A stretch of 64,000 bases of DNA from Loripinus fragilis (lineage: Eukaryota; Mollusca; Bivalvia; Lucinida; Lucinidae): positions 132,392,849 through 132,456,848 of the forward strand of contig OZ026515.1 in NCBI GenBank assembly GCA_964019695.1. Direction: 5' to 3'. Positions 56,701 to 64,000 of the stretch are shown one piece after another. A model generated the notes under the pieces. It was given only the letters and a program-made list of their open reading frames with translations, had not been told where the DNA came from and did not search any database. The position numbers and the translations under genes are program-made. Every line of letters begins with the position of its first letter. Position 1 is the stretch's first letter.

Positions 56701-59373
56701 GAAACTTAAAATGAATGAGTTCACAAACAAGAAAAAACTAAATCTGAGAATTTAACCTAAGCAAATCTATATTTTCAGACCATGGCATAAGCACATGCAA
56801 AGTCTCAGAAGAGTTGTAAACAGCTGTATGAGTACGTAGTTTAGTTACACACACAAGGTACCGCCTATATATTTACAATGATAGGAAAGAAGGCCGAAAA
56901 ATGTCTCTAAGAGCACATCTTGGAAAAGCATCAAAAGTGATTTAAGATATAATATTTAAAAAAAAACACACACACACGCACATCTTTTTTAGACTATTAA
57001 AAAACACCTGTAAATTTCCAAAGGAAATGGCATCAAATTGTACGAGTTGTGTACATAAGGTATCAATTATATACTCAATTTGATAGTAAAGCGCCTGAAA
57101 ATGTCTAGATTCAGCATGTAAAAAAGTAACAAAAATAGTTTGAGATCTTGTAACTAAACCACATGCACTTTTTTAGACCATGCCTAAAACATCTGTAGTG
57201 TTTCAAACGGGTCCGTGGTTTAAAATCTTTATCTTTGTATCGGGCAAGCAGTGCAGGCCCTGAAAAGGTGTTCTGGTTGTGTGTTTCCAGGAACAACCTT
57301 TTTCAGAAAATAAGTTCTTATTACCTTTTTTTTTTTGATAATCCAATGTTTTATCTGAAATATCTCACAATGCACGGTTATCGCATTTTCAAGCAAAAGA
57401 AGACTCAGTCGAGCTTATGCCAATGCACAGCCCGGCCTGAGCATTCGCTGCTTGCGTTAAACGAGAGAGAGAAAAAATCTGGAAATTTTGTATTTGTCTC
57501 ATTTTAAAACAACGAAGGCTCCAATGCACAGACTCACCTGAGCTTTCGCTGCTCGCATCAATGAGACAAAATCTGGAAAATTGGTATTCGTCGCATTTTA
57601 AAACAACGAAGGCTCCAATGCACAGACTTGTCTGAGCTTTCGCTGCTCGCATCAACGAGAAAAAAATCTGGAAAGTTTGTCGCATTTTAAAGCAATGAAG
57701 GCTCAGTCGAGTTTTTGCCAATGCACGGACTCGCCTGTGCTTACGCTGCTGGCATCAAAGAGAAAAAAATAGGAAAATTTGCATGTTCTAAAAGGTTCCT
57801 GTAGACTCCTAAAAATTAACTTAGCAATGCAAGGGTTTCCAACTCATGATTGCATGCGGGGACACAGCTGTTTGGTTGACGCATCGAACACTTTAAAGCT
57901 AATCCAATATGCATCTGGGGGAAAGCGCCCTTAAGAGGAGGAAGTATACATACCTCATCACTCTGAAACGGCGACTTCTCTCGAGAGATCACCGTAGTAC
58001 AGTAAGCTGATGCTGCATCCTATCATCTGCATATTTGAATGATTATGAACTGAAGAATTTATATCGCATTATCGAGCAATGAAGTCTTAGGGAAGCCTGT
58101 ACTCATGCACAGACTCGTCAGAACAATCTATGCTCACATGTACAAAAATTGCGGTCTACTTTGCGGAGGGTTGAATTAGAAAATTATGACGAATAAGTTT
58201 TTAGCAAGAGCCGATCACTTATGCACATGCAAAATCTATCAAGCATGGGAGTCTTAGACACACCTGCGCTCATGCACAGATTCGTCATAGCCGTCTCTGC
58301 TGGCATATACTAAGATTAGGGTTTCCAGCATGCAAAGGGTTAAATAAGAAAAATATTATGAATAAGGTTGTAGATATATAATACATGTAGATGTACAATC
58401 TAGCGGGAAAGGAAGTCATAGCCGTCCATAGGATAAATTTAGAGTTTCCATTATACAGAGTGTTAAGTTAGAAAGTTCTTGTAAATAAGGTTGTAGATAT
58501 AGGGAGACCTACATGTTAAATCTCATACATATGCGATAAATACCAAAGTCTCATGCGCTACAAGTCTGCAGCCGCATGAAATTAAAAACAAATGAAGTCT
58601 GGTTTCATACAATGATAAGTATGCTTTAAATAAACAATTAGTGCAGACCCTGATATAATGTCACATATTGTAACATTTTATCTTGGACTTCATTTGATTA
58701 TTACAACAAAACCTAAGAATATACATGTAATCTGATGTGCTCAATTATTATCACCTGTATGTGCTTTATACCTGTTTTATGTTTACCTTTACTGAAATAA
58801 ACTATATGTCCTCAGGTTATGGATTAACACCTTTTCACCTTATCCACAATTCTTGTTCTTCCCACCCCAAATTTACCTAAAAATCAAAAGGTGGGAGAAA
58901 CAGGAATACACCATGCGCAGGCTGGTCTGAGCATTTGCTTGTGCACATACCAAATTGTTGGAAATCTCTTGCCATGACCTCACCAGGGTCACTGCGTCGT
59001 GGTCCTTGAGCAAGACACATTTATCCTAGCTTAGTACTGGTTCAACCCAGGAAGACCTGTCCCTGTTTAACTGAAAGATTGTTGATGGGACGTAAAGAAT
59101 CAGATCACACACACTCATGCCATGATGGCTAAAATGTTTTGATCATGAACAAAGTTTCATGACCTTGTCTCAACCACTAAAGTAGTTATTTTACATGATG
59201 AAGATTATTCAAAGTCACTCACATGTCAATCTTTCCTCATCAGTAGAGCTTTTGTAGAGGCTACTGAGTCCAAAGCCTGAGACTTTCAGAACAAATCGAC
59301 TATCTATGACACATTTTAAGCTCGTAAGTGTTCCGTGAATTTCTATTGGACTCCGGTGCAGATAGCGCATACC
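35619..59373 (-). CDS. Receptor (membrane) guanylate cyclase, partial gene, 8 exons
   Basis: Makes cGMP from GTP; in the family it sits in the plasma membrane with the cyclase inside the cell. Exons in transcript order: 59373-59223, 56372-56211, 50066-49898, 49151-48999, 47931-47808, 39844-39776, 38486-38312, 35717-35619, together 1102 bp. All introns are GT-AG and all seven junctions keep frame. The protein runs from the late kinase-homology domain through the coiled-coil linker to about three quarters of the cyclase domain. Missing are the extracellular domain, membrane span and early kinase-homology domain (beyond 59373) and the last cyclase exon(s). Metal-binding Asp residues (FSDIVGF, IGDAYM), guanine-selecting Glu and Cys (KVETIGD, YCLFGD) and the Asn/Arg pair (NTASRM) are present, so it should be an active guanylate cyclase. 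I cannot name the paralogue. Confidence 0.95.
35718..38022 (-). other. Cyclase intron 7 (between exons 8 and 7), 2594 bp including the MITE
   Basis: The intron spans 35718-38311. It holds a MITE at 38032-38192 and a possible inverted-repeat-bounded block at 36183-37186 (ends 'atcctggcacaacc'). No other frame. Confidence 0.7.
38032..38192. mobile_element. 161-bp fold-back MITE with 9-bp target duplication (Mutator-like?)
   Basis: Left end tagactggctcca, right end tggagccagtcta. Arms of about 75 bp pair almost throughout, with a short loop around 38111 ('aaacagagcca'). GTATCAAAC flanks both sides (38023-38031 and 38193-38201). A 9-bp duplication with long inverted repeats is typical of Mutator-like elements. 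It lies in the cyclase intron, about 110 bp past the exon 7 donor. Confidence 0.85.
38312..38486 (-). CDS. Guanylate cyclase exon 7 (cyclase core)
   Basis: 175 bp. Acceptor ttgtttag|GTT, donor TCAG|gtttgt (a weaker +3 T donor), leaving one base. Encodes '[15 protein letters not shown]', '[20 protein letters not shown]', '...ARIGLHS'. Glu of KVETIGD contacts guanine and Asp of GDAYM is the second metal ligand. Confidence 0.95.
38487..39775 (-). other. Cyclase intron 6 (between exons 7 and 6)
   Basis: 1289 bp, GT-AG. Contains 38540-38720, which weakly resembles 41450-41520, and simple sequence (poly-C/A near 38958). No other feature. Confidence 0.7.
39776..39844 (-). CDS. Guanylate cyclase exon 6
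   Basis: 69 bp, 23 codons, phase 0 at both ends. Acceptor tttttacacag|ATT, donor TACAAG|gtaagc. Encodes '[20 protein letters not shown]' then VYK, which continues directly from STPYE of exon 5, as in other receptor cyclases. The Penelope-like insertion begins about 140 bp upstream of its acceptor. Confidence 0.94.
39985..41282 (+). mobile_element. Penelope-like retroelement fragment with repeated 3' ends (pseudo-LTR-like)
   Basis: An RT C-terminal frame (about 40070-40744) is followed by a ~540-bp 3' region ending '...gattcctgatctttgcaaccttacttactttg' at 41282. The same terminal words ('gtcactttcccat', 'ctgggtcagg', 'gattgtatcgatttct') also lie just upstream at 39985-40050. One 3' end therefore precedes the ORF and another follows it. 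Tandem partial copies giving such pseudo-LTRs are characteristic of Penelope-like elements. It sits antisense in the cyclase intron. Confidence 0.7.
40043..40744 (+). pseudogene. Penelope-like RT, C-terminal fragment
   Basis: Open to a TAA at 40742-40744. The nominal first codon is TTG and is not a real start; similarity begins near 40115. Reads '[20 protein letters not shown]', '[20 protein letters not shown]', '[15 protein letters not shown]', '[19 protein letters not shown]', and ends '...[19 protein letters not shown]'. The FLDL...KIYDKRDD...QLIRFAR pattern matches the end of Penelope-type RTs. No GIY-YIG endonuclease follows. The catalytic RT motif lies in the missing 5' part, so the fragment is inactive. 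Family assignment is moderate. Confidence 0.65.
41283..42035 (-). other. Intron sequence between the Penelope-like fragment and the minisatellite
   Basis: No feature beyond a short direct repeat 'aagtgtgtttcgggtaac' at 41794 and 41824. At 42005-42035 degenerate minisatellite words already appear. Confidence 0.5.
42036..47807 (-). repeat. 68-bp minisatellite made of copies of cyclase exon 5 end plus its splice donor
   Basis: The word ggagtacttg occurs every 68 bp from 42103 to 47815 (exactly 84 periods; the last copy is exon 5 itself). On the minus strand each unit is about 36 bases equal to the end of exon 5, coding [12 protein letters not shown], then gtaagag and ~25 more bases of intron start. 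Units differ at few positions: TATGAG / TACGAG / TATGTG before the donor, gtaag or gtcag donors, and a/c and a/g choices. The two outer units share 'acaagtaagacctctt' where inner units have 'ccatttagatctct'. The leftmost unit (42010-42060) lacks about 13 bp around the donor. It lies entirely within cyclase intron 5. Confidence 0.97.
47808..47931 (-). CDS. Guanylate cyclase exon 5 (start of cyclase domain); source of the minisatellite
   Basis: 124 bp. Acceptor ttctaatcag|G completes AAG. Encodes '[20 protein letters not shown]', '[21 protein letters not shown]', with the first metal-binding Asp in FSDIVGF. Donor TATGAG|gtaagag, phase 0. The last 36 bases and the donor are the source of the 68-bp repeats that fill the next intron. 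A MITE (47964-48170) ends 33 bp before the acceptor. Confidence 0.96.
47964..48170. mobile_element. MITE ('acctgtgtaaa' family), uninterrupted copy, 207 bp
   Basis: Ends 'acagtagaacctgtgtaaaa' and (inverted) 'acagtaaagcctgtgtaaaa'. An internal perfect palindrome 'gcagaatgctcc...ggagcattctgc' lies at 48054-48083. It is the family reference for the split copy at 30106-30748, and sits in cyclase intron 4, 33 bp before the exon 5 acceptor. Confidence 0.85.
48171..48998 (-). other. Rest of cyclase intron 4
   Basis: 48565-48680 ('ggtgcctgatgcttg...cccacagtggctcaactggggttt') resembles 40765-40825 past the Penelope-like RT, so it is probably another 3' fragment of a related element. The rest is unremarkable. 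Confidence 0.45.
48999..49151 (-). CDS. Guanylate cyclase exon 4 (dimerisation linker)
   Basis: 153 bp. Acceptor ctattttag|G completes AAG. Encodes '[20 protein letters not shown]', '[20 protein letters not shown]', '[11 protein letters not shown]', the heptad-patterned coiled coil that couples the kinase-like domain to the cyclase and dimerises receptors. Donor CCAAA|gtaagg leaves two bases. Confidence 0.95.
49152..49897 (-). other. Cyclase intron 3
   Basis: 746 bp between exons 4 and 3, GT-AG, AT-rich, nothing recognised. Confidence 0.8.
49898..50066 (-). CDS. Guanylate cyclase exon 3 (end of kinase-homology domain)
   Basis: 169 bp. Acceptor attatattag|AT, completing GAT. Encodes a '[23 protein letters not shown]' segment then '[20 protein letters not shown]', the typical last helix of the kinase-like fold (ECW ... 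RPTF). Donor CGAAA|gtaagt leaves two bases. Confidence 0.95.
50713..52901. mobile_element. Candidate non-autonomous TIR element, 2189 bp
   Basis: Ends TGCCTCGGTTACAT at 50713-50726 and its exact inverse at 52888-52901, both next to TA (50711-50712 and 52902-52903). Beyond 14 bp both ends carry similar CpG-bearing words (acgacg, tacgat). Inside are two 394-bp tandem copies (50839 and 51233) and an ~800-bp AT-rich middle. No transposase. It lies in cyclase intron 2. A TA duplication suggests Tc1/mariner-type mobilisation, but TA is weak evidence. Confidence 0.65.
50839..51630. repeat. 394-bp tandem duplication
   Basis: 'tacgattttgttaaactccgcacaatgac' starts at 50839 and again at 51233. The copies stay aligned through 'ccagacgggtatatattgg' to 'ctctaatatca' with a handful of substitutions and small indels. 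Rich in cgatcgt/gcgatcgt-like words, unlike the surrounding AT-rich sequence. Very recent duplication. Confidence 0.9.
52904..54120 (-). other. Intron sequence with a 'gacaga' microsatellite-like repeat
   Basis: Bases 52970-53400 resemble the common dispersed repeat with 'cagacagatagacagacagatggacag' at its end (53361-53390). Nothing else recognised. Confidence 0.45.
54121..54445 (+). repeat. Dispersed 3' end of the Penelope-like family, plus orientation
   Basis: 'gataagttaggggtctttcatgcaaacc' to 'ttggtatcctgggtcaggtg' aligns with 40930-41235. Truncated on the right. Confidence 0.8.
54680..54915 (+). repeat. Further partial copies of the Penelope-like 3' end
   Basis: 54682-54735 is the terminal piece ('caggtgtggtacttgattg.gtcgattcctgat'), followed at once by 54736-54915, a second shortened copy ending 'tgatctttgccgcctttttta'. 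Tandem arrangement as at 39985-41282. Confidence 0.75.
55494..55729. mobile_element. MITE, family copy 2
   Basis: Aligned along its length with 28862-29098 ('catgtgatttccaacaatgt', 'cctgttaagcttagaaactcc', 'gctggtcgcacatac'). Its right end is more diverged. Lies in cyclase intron 2. Confidence 0.8.
56211..56372 (-). CDS. Guanylate cyclase exon 2 (kinase-homology domain)
   Basis: 162 bp. Acceptor ctcccacag|AT, where the leftover T from the previous exon completes TAT. Encodes '[22 protein letters not shown]' then '[21 protein letters not shown]', the APE-like and DVYSFGI blocks of the kinase fold. Ends GAAG|gtacta with one base over. Confidence 0.94.
56373..57397 (-). other. Part of cyclase intron 1
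   Basis: 56600-57200 contains weak copies of the repeat described at 23236-24330 ('cagaccatggc.taa.cacatg.aaagt'). Otherwise nothing. Confidence 0.45.
57398..57790. repeat. ~95-bp degenerate tandem repeat, four copies
   Basis: 'ccaatgcac.gac....ctgagctttcgctgctcgcatcaa.gag.....aatctggaaa' recurs at about 57418, 57511, 57614 and 57718. More diverged relatives lie at 58085-58300. Frames across it are produced by the repeat and are not genes. Confidence 0.8.
57791..59222 (-). other. Rest of cyclase intron 1
   Basis: 58085-58300 degenerate copies of the preceding repeat; 58910-58985 is the right end of the MITE found at 28862 and 55494 ('gcgcaggctggtctgag...caaattgttggaaatct'). No exon found. 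Confidence 0.5.
59223..59373 (-). CDS. Guanylate cyclase exon 1 of the window (kinase-homology domain)
   Basis: 151 bp, phase 0 entry, after acceptor tttctacag; donor ACAT|gtgagt leaves one base over. Encodes '[14 protein letters not shown]', then '[26 protein letters not shown]'. This is the HG-x-L-x-S-x-x-C loop and the degenerate DFG position (here SGFG) of receptor cyclase pseudokinase domains, which lack the catalytic Asp of true kinases. The acceptor begins on a codon boundary, so an upstream exon must precede it. Confidence 0.92.
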
Positions 59374-59756
59374 CTGTAGAAACAACATAAGACAACTAAA
59401 ATGGTTCTTGTTATTAAGTATATAGTCATCAGGTAAATATGCAGATACTATATTTTAATCTTATCAGTCAGCTCCTTTCATTAGCTTACTTTGATGGTTT
59501 TCAAATTGTTGCTGTGTCTTTTATCGCCAAATTTTCACAACAGCAGAATCTAGCGCGAAGATTTGGTACCAGTAAAATACATTTAATCCCCCCCCCCCCG
59601 TGTCTTGGGCTGCTGTCTGTTCAAAGGCGGTGGTTCTGTTGTTATTGACTTTTTCCTTATTGCTACTCCAATTATGGGAGTCTGTAATTGTTCTATGTTT
59701 TGTTGTACGTTACTTTATGCCCATTCTAGTTTTGCAATCATGCTGATGGAAAAGAG

Positions 59757-59890
59757 GGGGCTGGTTGCTTTCCTTAGTTTGTCTTTCTGGTGTCTTATAA
59801 TTGTTGTGTGGCTCTTCCTCGAAGTGCCATGGGTTTGTCCGCAGTTTGTGATTGTGGTATTTCCTGATCATACTCACTTTTTTGCTTTTT
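59757..59890 (+). repeat. Short dispersed repeat (same family as 27125-27250)
   Basis: 'cgaagtgccatgggtttgtc...cagtttgtgattgtggtatttcctgatcatactcactt' is the inverse of the copy at 27136. The overlapping short frames are by-products of the repeat. Confidence 0.6.
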
Positions 59891-59914
59891 TGACATAAAT
59901 AAAGTGAAATAAAA

Positions 59915-60115
59915 GTAAGAAAGGCAGCAAAGATCAGAAATTGATACAATCAAGTACCACACCTGTCCCAGGATACCACATGGGAAAGTGACAAAACACA
60001 ATTAAACATCACAAACAAGAGCAAAGAGGTCAGCCCGTTCCCAGCAGGTGACCACAAGGCAGCAATGAACAGACGCAAAAGCATGACAAACACAAGACAT
60101 GAAATTGACAAGTGA
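59915..60115 (-). repeat. Penelope-like 3' end, minus orientation, truncated
   Basis: 'aagtaagaaaggcagcaaagatcag' to 'gcatgacaaacacaagac' matches the terminal ~200 bp of the family (compare 15120 and 17913). Confidence 0.8.
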
Positions 60116-60138
60116 CAAGAAGGTAAATTTGCAGATTA

Positions 60139-61463
60139 CGAGGGCTGTTCAAATATGAATGCAAGTAGCTTCATAACTCTCTTCACGTATATGCTAAGAC
60201 ATAATGTCATACTTTTCTGGAAAGAACTATTTGTCGCCTTTAAAATGGCACCACACATAAAGAAACACTCACTATTTTTCTCGAGTTACAGACCCTTATA
60301 TAAAGGCCGCTCCAGTATACTGAAGTTTTTCTGAAGCAAATTGCAACACACCTTTTGGTACATGTGCGGATATAGTGTCATATCTTTGTAAGTTTGAGAC
60401 AAAATTACACCAAATTTTAGATGCAAGTTTATGTAACAATCCCAAAGTTGCTTGTAGGAAAAACTTTTTATAATCATGTTTTTATCTCGAGTAATCAGGC
60501 ACGTTTGTGACGTCATTAATTTTATGATAAACGTCATTTTGAGTTATCTACTGGTGATGTAATAATGGACTTCGCTGTGTCTTTTTCTTTGTATTTTGCT
60601 GAAAACATGCTAAATATGTCATAAGGGTGTTTTCAAAACACACCGTCCCCTATTTACAGATTTATCATATCTTATATCATTTTTCAAGCATTTTTCTGTT
60701 TCATAATGACGTGTTTACATTAATTAAAATATATTCAATATGCCTAGTTCTCAACACCAGGTGAGAAGATTTATTATAAAAAACGTCTGTAGTGGCCAAA
60801 CTTAAAGTTTACGTTCAAATTTAGAATAAAGTCGCAATATTATGAAAACAAAATTAGGTATAAATTCTATAACCCCTTCACTCTAGGCTTTTTTGACGTA
60901 ATAAAAATGCTTTTCAGTGTTTAAAAATTACCCACTACCTATCAATAATTTTTAGTAACAACTCCGTATGTGCGATCAACATATTGGCTTTGAGTTAAAA
61001 CTAGTTTAAAAGTTGCTTCGTGCATTTTATTAGAGATAAGTTAAACTGAAAACGGCAAGGTGGTGTTTTGTTGACCATTTATTTGCAAACATAAGGAGAC
61101 TTTTGTGAAAATGATTCGTTGTAATTTAACAAAAGCGTGTCGGATTTTCTCAACCTTCACAGAATCATTATATAAGAATATGGGGATACTTACTTAAAAA
61201 TTTCAAGAAATTTCACCCGTTTATCGAAGAATTATACGCTTGTCTATATCACGGGTATATATTCAAAGCATTGAGTTTGTTAGCATACTTACGTGAACCT
61301 CATTCAAAGAGCTATAACTCGATAAGTATACTGTGTTTTCTTTAGGTTTGGTGCCAGTTTAAAGGTGACATATAGTCCTTTATAGAAACGTTTACCATTT
61401 TGTCGTAGCATATATGTGAAGAAAGTTATGAAGCTACTTGCATTCATATTTGAACAGCCCTCG
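60139..61463. mobile_element. 1325-bp TA-flanked non-autonomous DNA transposon with ~58-bp TIRs
   Basis: Left end cgagggctgttcaaatatga and right end its inverse; the inverted match extends about 58 bp with two or three differences. TA dinucleotides at 60137-60138 and 61464-61465 are the expected Tc1/mariner target duplication, and CGAGGG...TTCAAA ends resemble mariner ends. The interior has no transposase. Confidence 0.88.
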
Positions 61464-62204
61464 TATTATGAAATTACAAAAACAGACTACGAATAAATTC
61501 ATTGCATAATAGTTAATGAAGACAGCGCACTATTTTAGCAAAACAATTGTAATGTGTCATCTGATCGAGAACGTCTTAAAAAATTATGTTAACGTCGCTT
61601 GCACAATACCATCGACACGTCATACAAGCGTAATTTATGCATAATCTGTCATCTGAGTATGCCCTTAGCCTCTTCCAACAAAACCGGACGTAAAAAAATT
61701 GAAACTTTCAAAGTTCCAAAACGTATAATTTTATTACTAGACTATAGTAATCAGGGTGGGCGGGGTACGTGGGTATCTTTAAATGGGTGTTTTTTGAGTG
61801 TACCAAACTGTCAATTCATTTCGAATCATTCAATGATGAATGTGCAATCATGAAAGAAGCAAAAGACGCAAATCTGCTGATTCAGGAACCAAAACTAACC
61901 CGTGTTAACTTAAAGAGTATAAATGACAGAGTTACTACTCTTGCACTCTGCATGTCCCTGAATATAGCTGAAGCGGTTTTCAAGTTATAGAGCGGACACG
62001 ATTTTTGTGACGCACAAAGTTCCAAGGGAAATAACTCAAAACGTAGAAAAGACAGAGTTACCATTCTTGCTCTCTGCACGTTATCTCATGCTGATTGATC
62101 TGAATTTGTGTCCATCAAAATCGACCATCCCTGCCTTAAAACGGATACTTTTAACAGCATGTGAATTACCTTGTAAATACATGGTTCTGTGCCTGTTGAA
62201 TTTG
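61464..62204. other. Non-coding stretch
   Basis: 61905-62070 has two similar ~110-bp segments ('gacagagttac.attcttgc.ctctgca'), a weak local duplication. Nothing else. Confidence 0.4.
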
Positions 62205-64000
62205 AATTTGATGTTGAAAATCAGGTGCTAAAATAATCAATTTGATCCTTTGTTCAGGGGAGATGTTTTGCGTTGAATATGCTCTTTTTTGTAAAATAAC
62301 TGACAATCTGATGGTTTGGTTGCCATGGTAACCTATATTTAAATAATTTCATTTTTTTCCAATTTTTCGTTTTGCTTAACAGATATAGACTTGCCAGAAT
62401 GTGTTTACATAATTCATATTTCTGTTTGCAGAAACAAGATAATTTGCATTAGAATTGCAGTATTTTGTAAAATTCTGACGGTCAGTTAGTTCCGTTGCCA
62501 TGGAAACAAAAATTACAAACATTTTGAGTTCTTTTAATCATGGCATTTGTAAATCTGACATGGATCATTTAGACAATATATATGTTGTTCATATACAGCT
62601 TTGCTGTAAAAAAGTTATTCAGATTTGAAAAAAGGTCAATTTTTAGAGTTCTGAAAATTGGTTTCCATGCTGAAAATTGGTTTCCATGGTGACACTTTTG
62701 CTGCTAGGGAACATAATACAAATGACATGTTTCATTTTTCACTAAACTTTTGTGTACAACTAATATGGGTCCTTAAACAGACCTAGTAGTTAATGTTATC
62801 AAAAGAACTTGTATCACAAAAGCCAGTCTAAAAAGTGTAAGTTTCACATTTTTCTTGGGCAAACTTTATTTTTCGTAATATTTCTTTGCTACAGAGTAAA
62901 ACGGTTTTTGGCAATTCCTGTGGCCATGGTAACTATCATCAGGAATTTTAAAAACTATTATTTTGTGTTTGTATTGCAGATGAATATTATGTAAAATATG
63001 TTTAAAATTATTCATATTCTGTCGTGCTGGAAGGAGATAGTTTACTTTGAATATGCCCTTTTCATTGAATATGCCATTTTTGGTTGCCATGGTATCAAAT
63101 ATTGAGATAATTCATTTGTATATCTTAATTTGATGTTGAAAATCAGGTGCTAGTTACATAATGTTTACATAAATAAACAATCAAATCCTTTGTTCAGGGA
63201 TATATTTTGCTTTGAAAATGCTCATTTTTCGTAAAATCACGGACTATCTGATGGTTTGGTTGCCATGGTAACCTATACTTAAATAATATTGTTATTTTCA
63301 TTTTTTGGATTTTGTTAATAAGATGTGGGCTTGCCTGAATATGAATAAATTATCCATATTTCTGTTTGCATAAGCAAGATAATTTGCTTTGAAATTGGAG
63401 TATTTTGTAAAATTTCTTACGGTCAGTTAGTTCGGTTGCCATGGAAACAAAAATTATAAACATTTTGAGTTCTTTTTGTACATGGCATTTGTAAACCAGA
63501 CATGGGTTATTTAGACACTATGTATGTCGTCCATTTACAGCTTTGCTGTAAAAAGATAATAAGATTTGAAAATGGTCAATTTTTAGTGTTTTGAAAATAG
63601 GTTTCTAAGGTGTCACATTTGTTGCTAGGCAACACAATACAAACGGCATATTTCATTTTTCACTAAAATTTTGTGTACAACTAATATGATCCTCTAAAGG
63701 AAGCTAGCAGTGAGTGTAATTAAAATAAAACTTGTATCATAAAAGCCAGCCTGAAAAGTCTCAATTTCATAATTTTCCTTGGGCAATTCTCCGCCAATCT
63801 CAAAGAAATCTTAATTCCCGGTTTCCATGGCAACCACTGTCAGAAAAAGGGAATGCTTTGTTTTGTGATAGTTTTTCAACAAGTCTGATTAAATAGAGGT
63901 AAAATTATTGATTTCTGTGACTAGTCACTTATCACCATTTGCATGATTCTTAGGGAAAATGCTAATTAAAAGCACATGGCACGATTTTTTATGCAAAGAT
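62205..64000. repeat. ~0.94-kb tandem duplication rich in GTTGCCATGGTAAC motifs
   Basis: 'ttgatgttgaaaatcaggtgcta' at 62206 recurs at 63130, 'gatggtttggttgccatggt' at 62309 and 63249, 'gttgccatggaaacaaaaatta' at 62494 and 63435, and 'cattttcactaaa' at 62736 and 63653. The offset is 924-941, so copies diverged by small indels. The second copy seems to run to the end of the window. Eight near-palindromic motifs of the GTTGCCATGGTAAC type lie inside. Confidence 0.8.

Noticed and set aside
59605..59898. 97-codon hydrophobic plus-strand frame
   Set aside because: Runs into a dispersed repeat present elsewhere in the opposite strand; hydrophobicity is due to T-rich sequence.
61599..62231. Short plus-strand frames near the right end
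   Set aside because: No family resemblance; they overlap a weak local duplication.
1..64000. tRNA, rRNA or bacterial-type genes
   Set aside because: No cloverleaf-like or rRNA-like segment was recognised by eye, and no operon-like gene spacing.

Overview
This is a piece of animal nuclear genome, AT-rich and full of transposons, most likely from a mollusc and probably a bivalve. The species inference rests on the repeat flavours (DIRS-like, Ty3/Gypsy, CR1/L2-like, Penelope-like, mariner, many MITEs, 'gacggacgacgg' dispersed repeats), on GT-AG introns of several kb, and on a typical metazoan receptor guanylate cyclase. Nothing bacterial or plasmid-like is present.

Left third (1-18.3 kb) is a transposon pile-up. 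A DIRS-like tyrosine-recombinase retrotransposon (about 35-10265) has a CCHC-like gag, a broken RT/RNase H and a truncated recombinase. A Ty3/Gypsy element (3874-9564) sits inside it with a 5-bp target duplication (AGCCT), two LTRs (the left one internally deleted), gag, a long pol, and a primer-binding site that matches its own LTR rather than a tRNA I recognise. Next come a palindrome, a cluster of CGGAATAAGCGG motifs, a ~200-bp tandem array interrupted by a CR1/L2-like LINE fragment, and scrambled fragments of another Gypsy family on both strands.

The middle (18.3-35 kb) has no recognisable host exon. It carries degenerate repeats, two mariner transposase relics in opposite orientation, and MITEs, one of which is split by a second, almost wholly palindromic element.

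The right part (35.6-59.4 kb) is a host gene on the minus strand: a membrane (receptor-type) guanylate cyclase. Eight exons join in phase with GT-AG introns, running from the late kinase-homology domain through the coiled-coil linker into the cyclase domain. The 5' part (extracellular region, membrane span, early kinase-homology domain) must lie beyond base 59373, probably outside the window. The last C-terminal exon(s) were not found.

The most unusual feature is in this gene. The 7963-bp intron between exons 5 and 6 holds a strict 68-bp minisatellite (about 42036-47807; 85 full copies, no net indel). On the gene strand each unit is a copy of the last 36 bases of exon 5 (coding [12 protein letters not shown]) plus its own 5' splice donor and the first 32 intron bases. 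The transcript would therefore carry dozens of decoy copies of one exon end and its donor. A Penelope-like retroelement lies in the same intron, and a MITE sits 33 bp before the exon 5 acceptor.

The right end (59.4-64 kb) holds a 1325-bp TA-flanked MITE with long terminal inverted repeats and a ~0.94-kb tandem duplication rich in palindromic GTTGCCATGGTAAC (RFX X-box-like) motifs.
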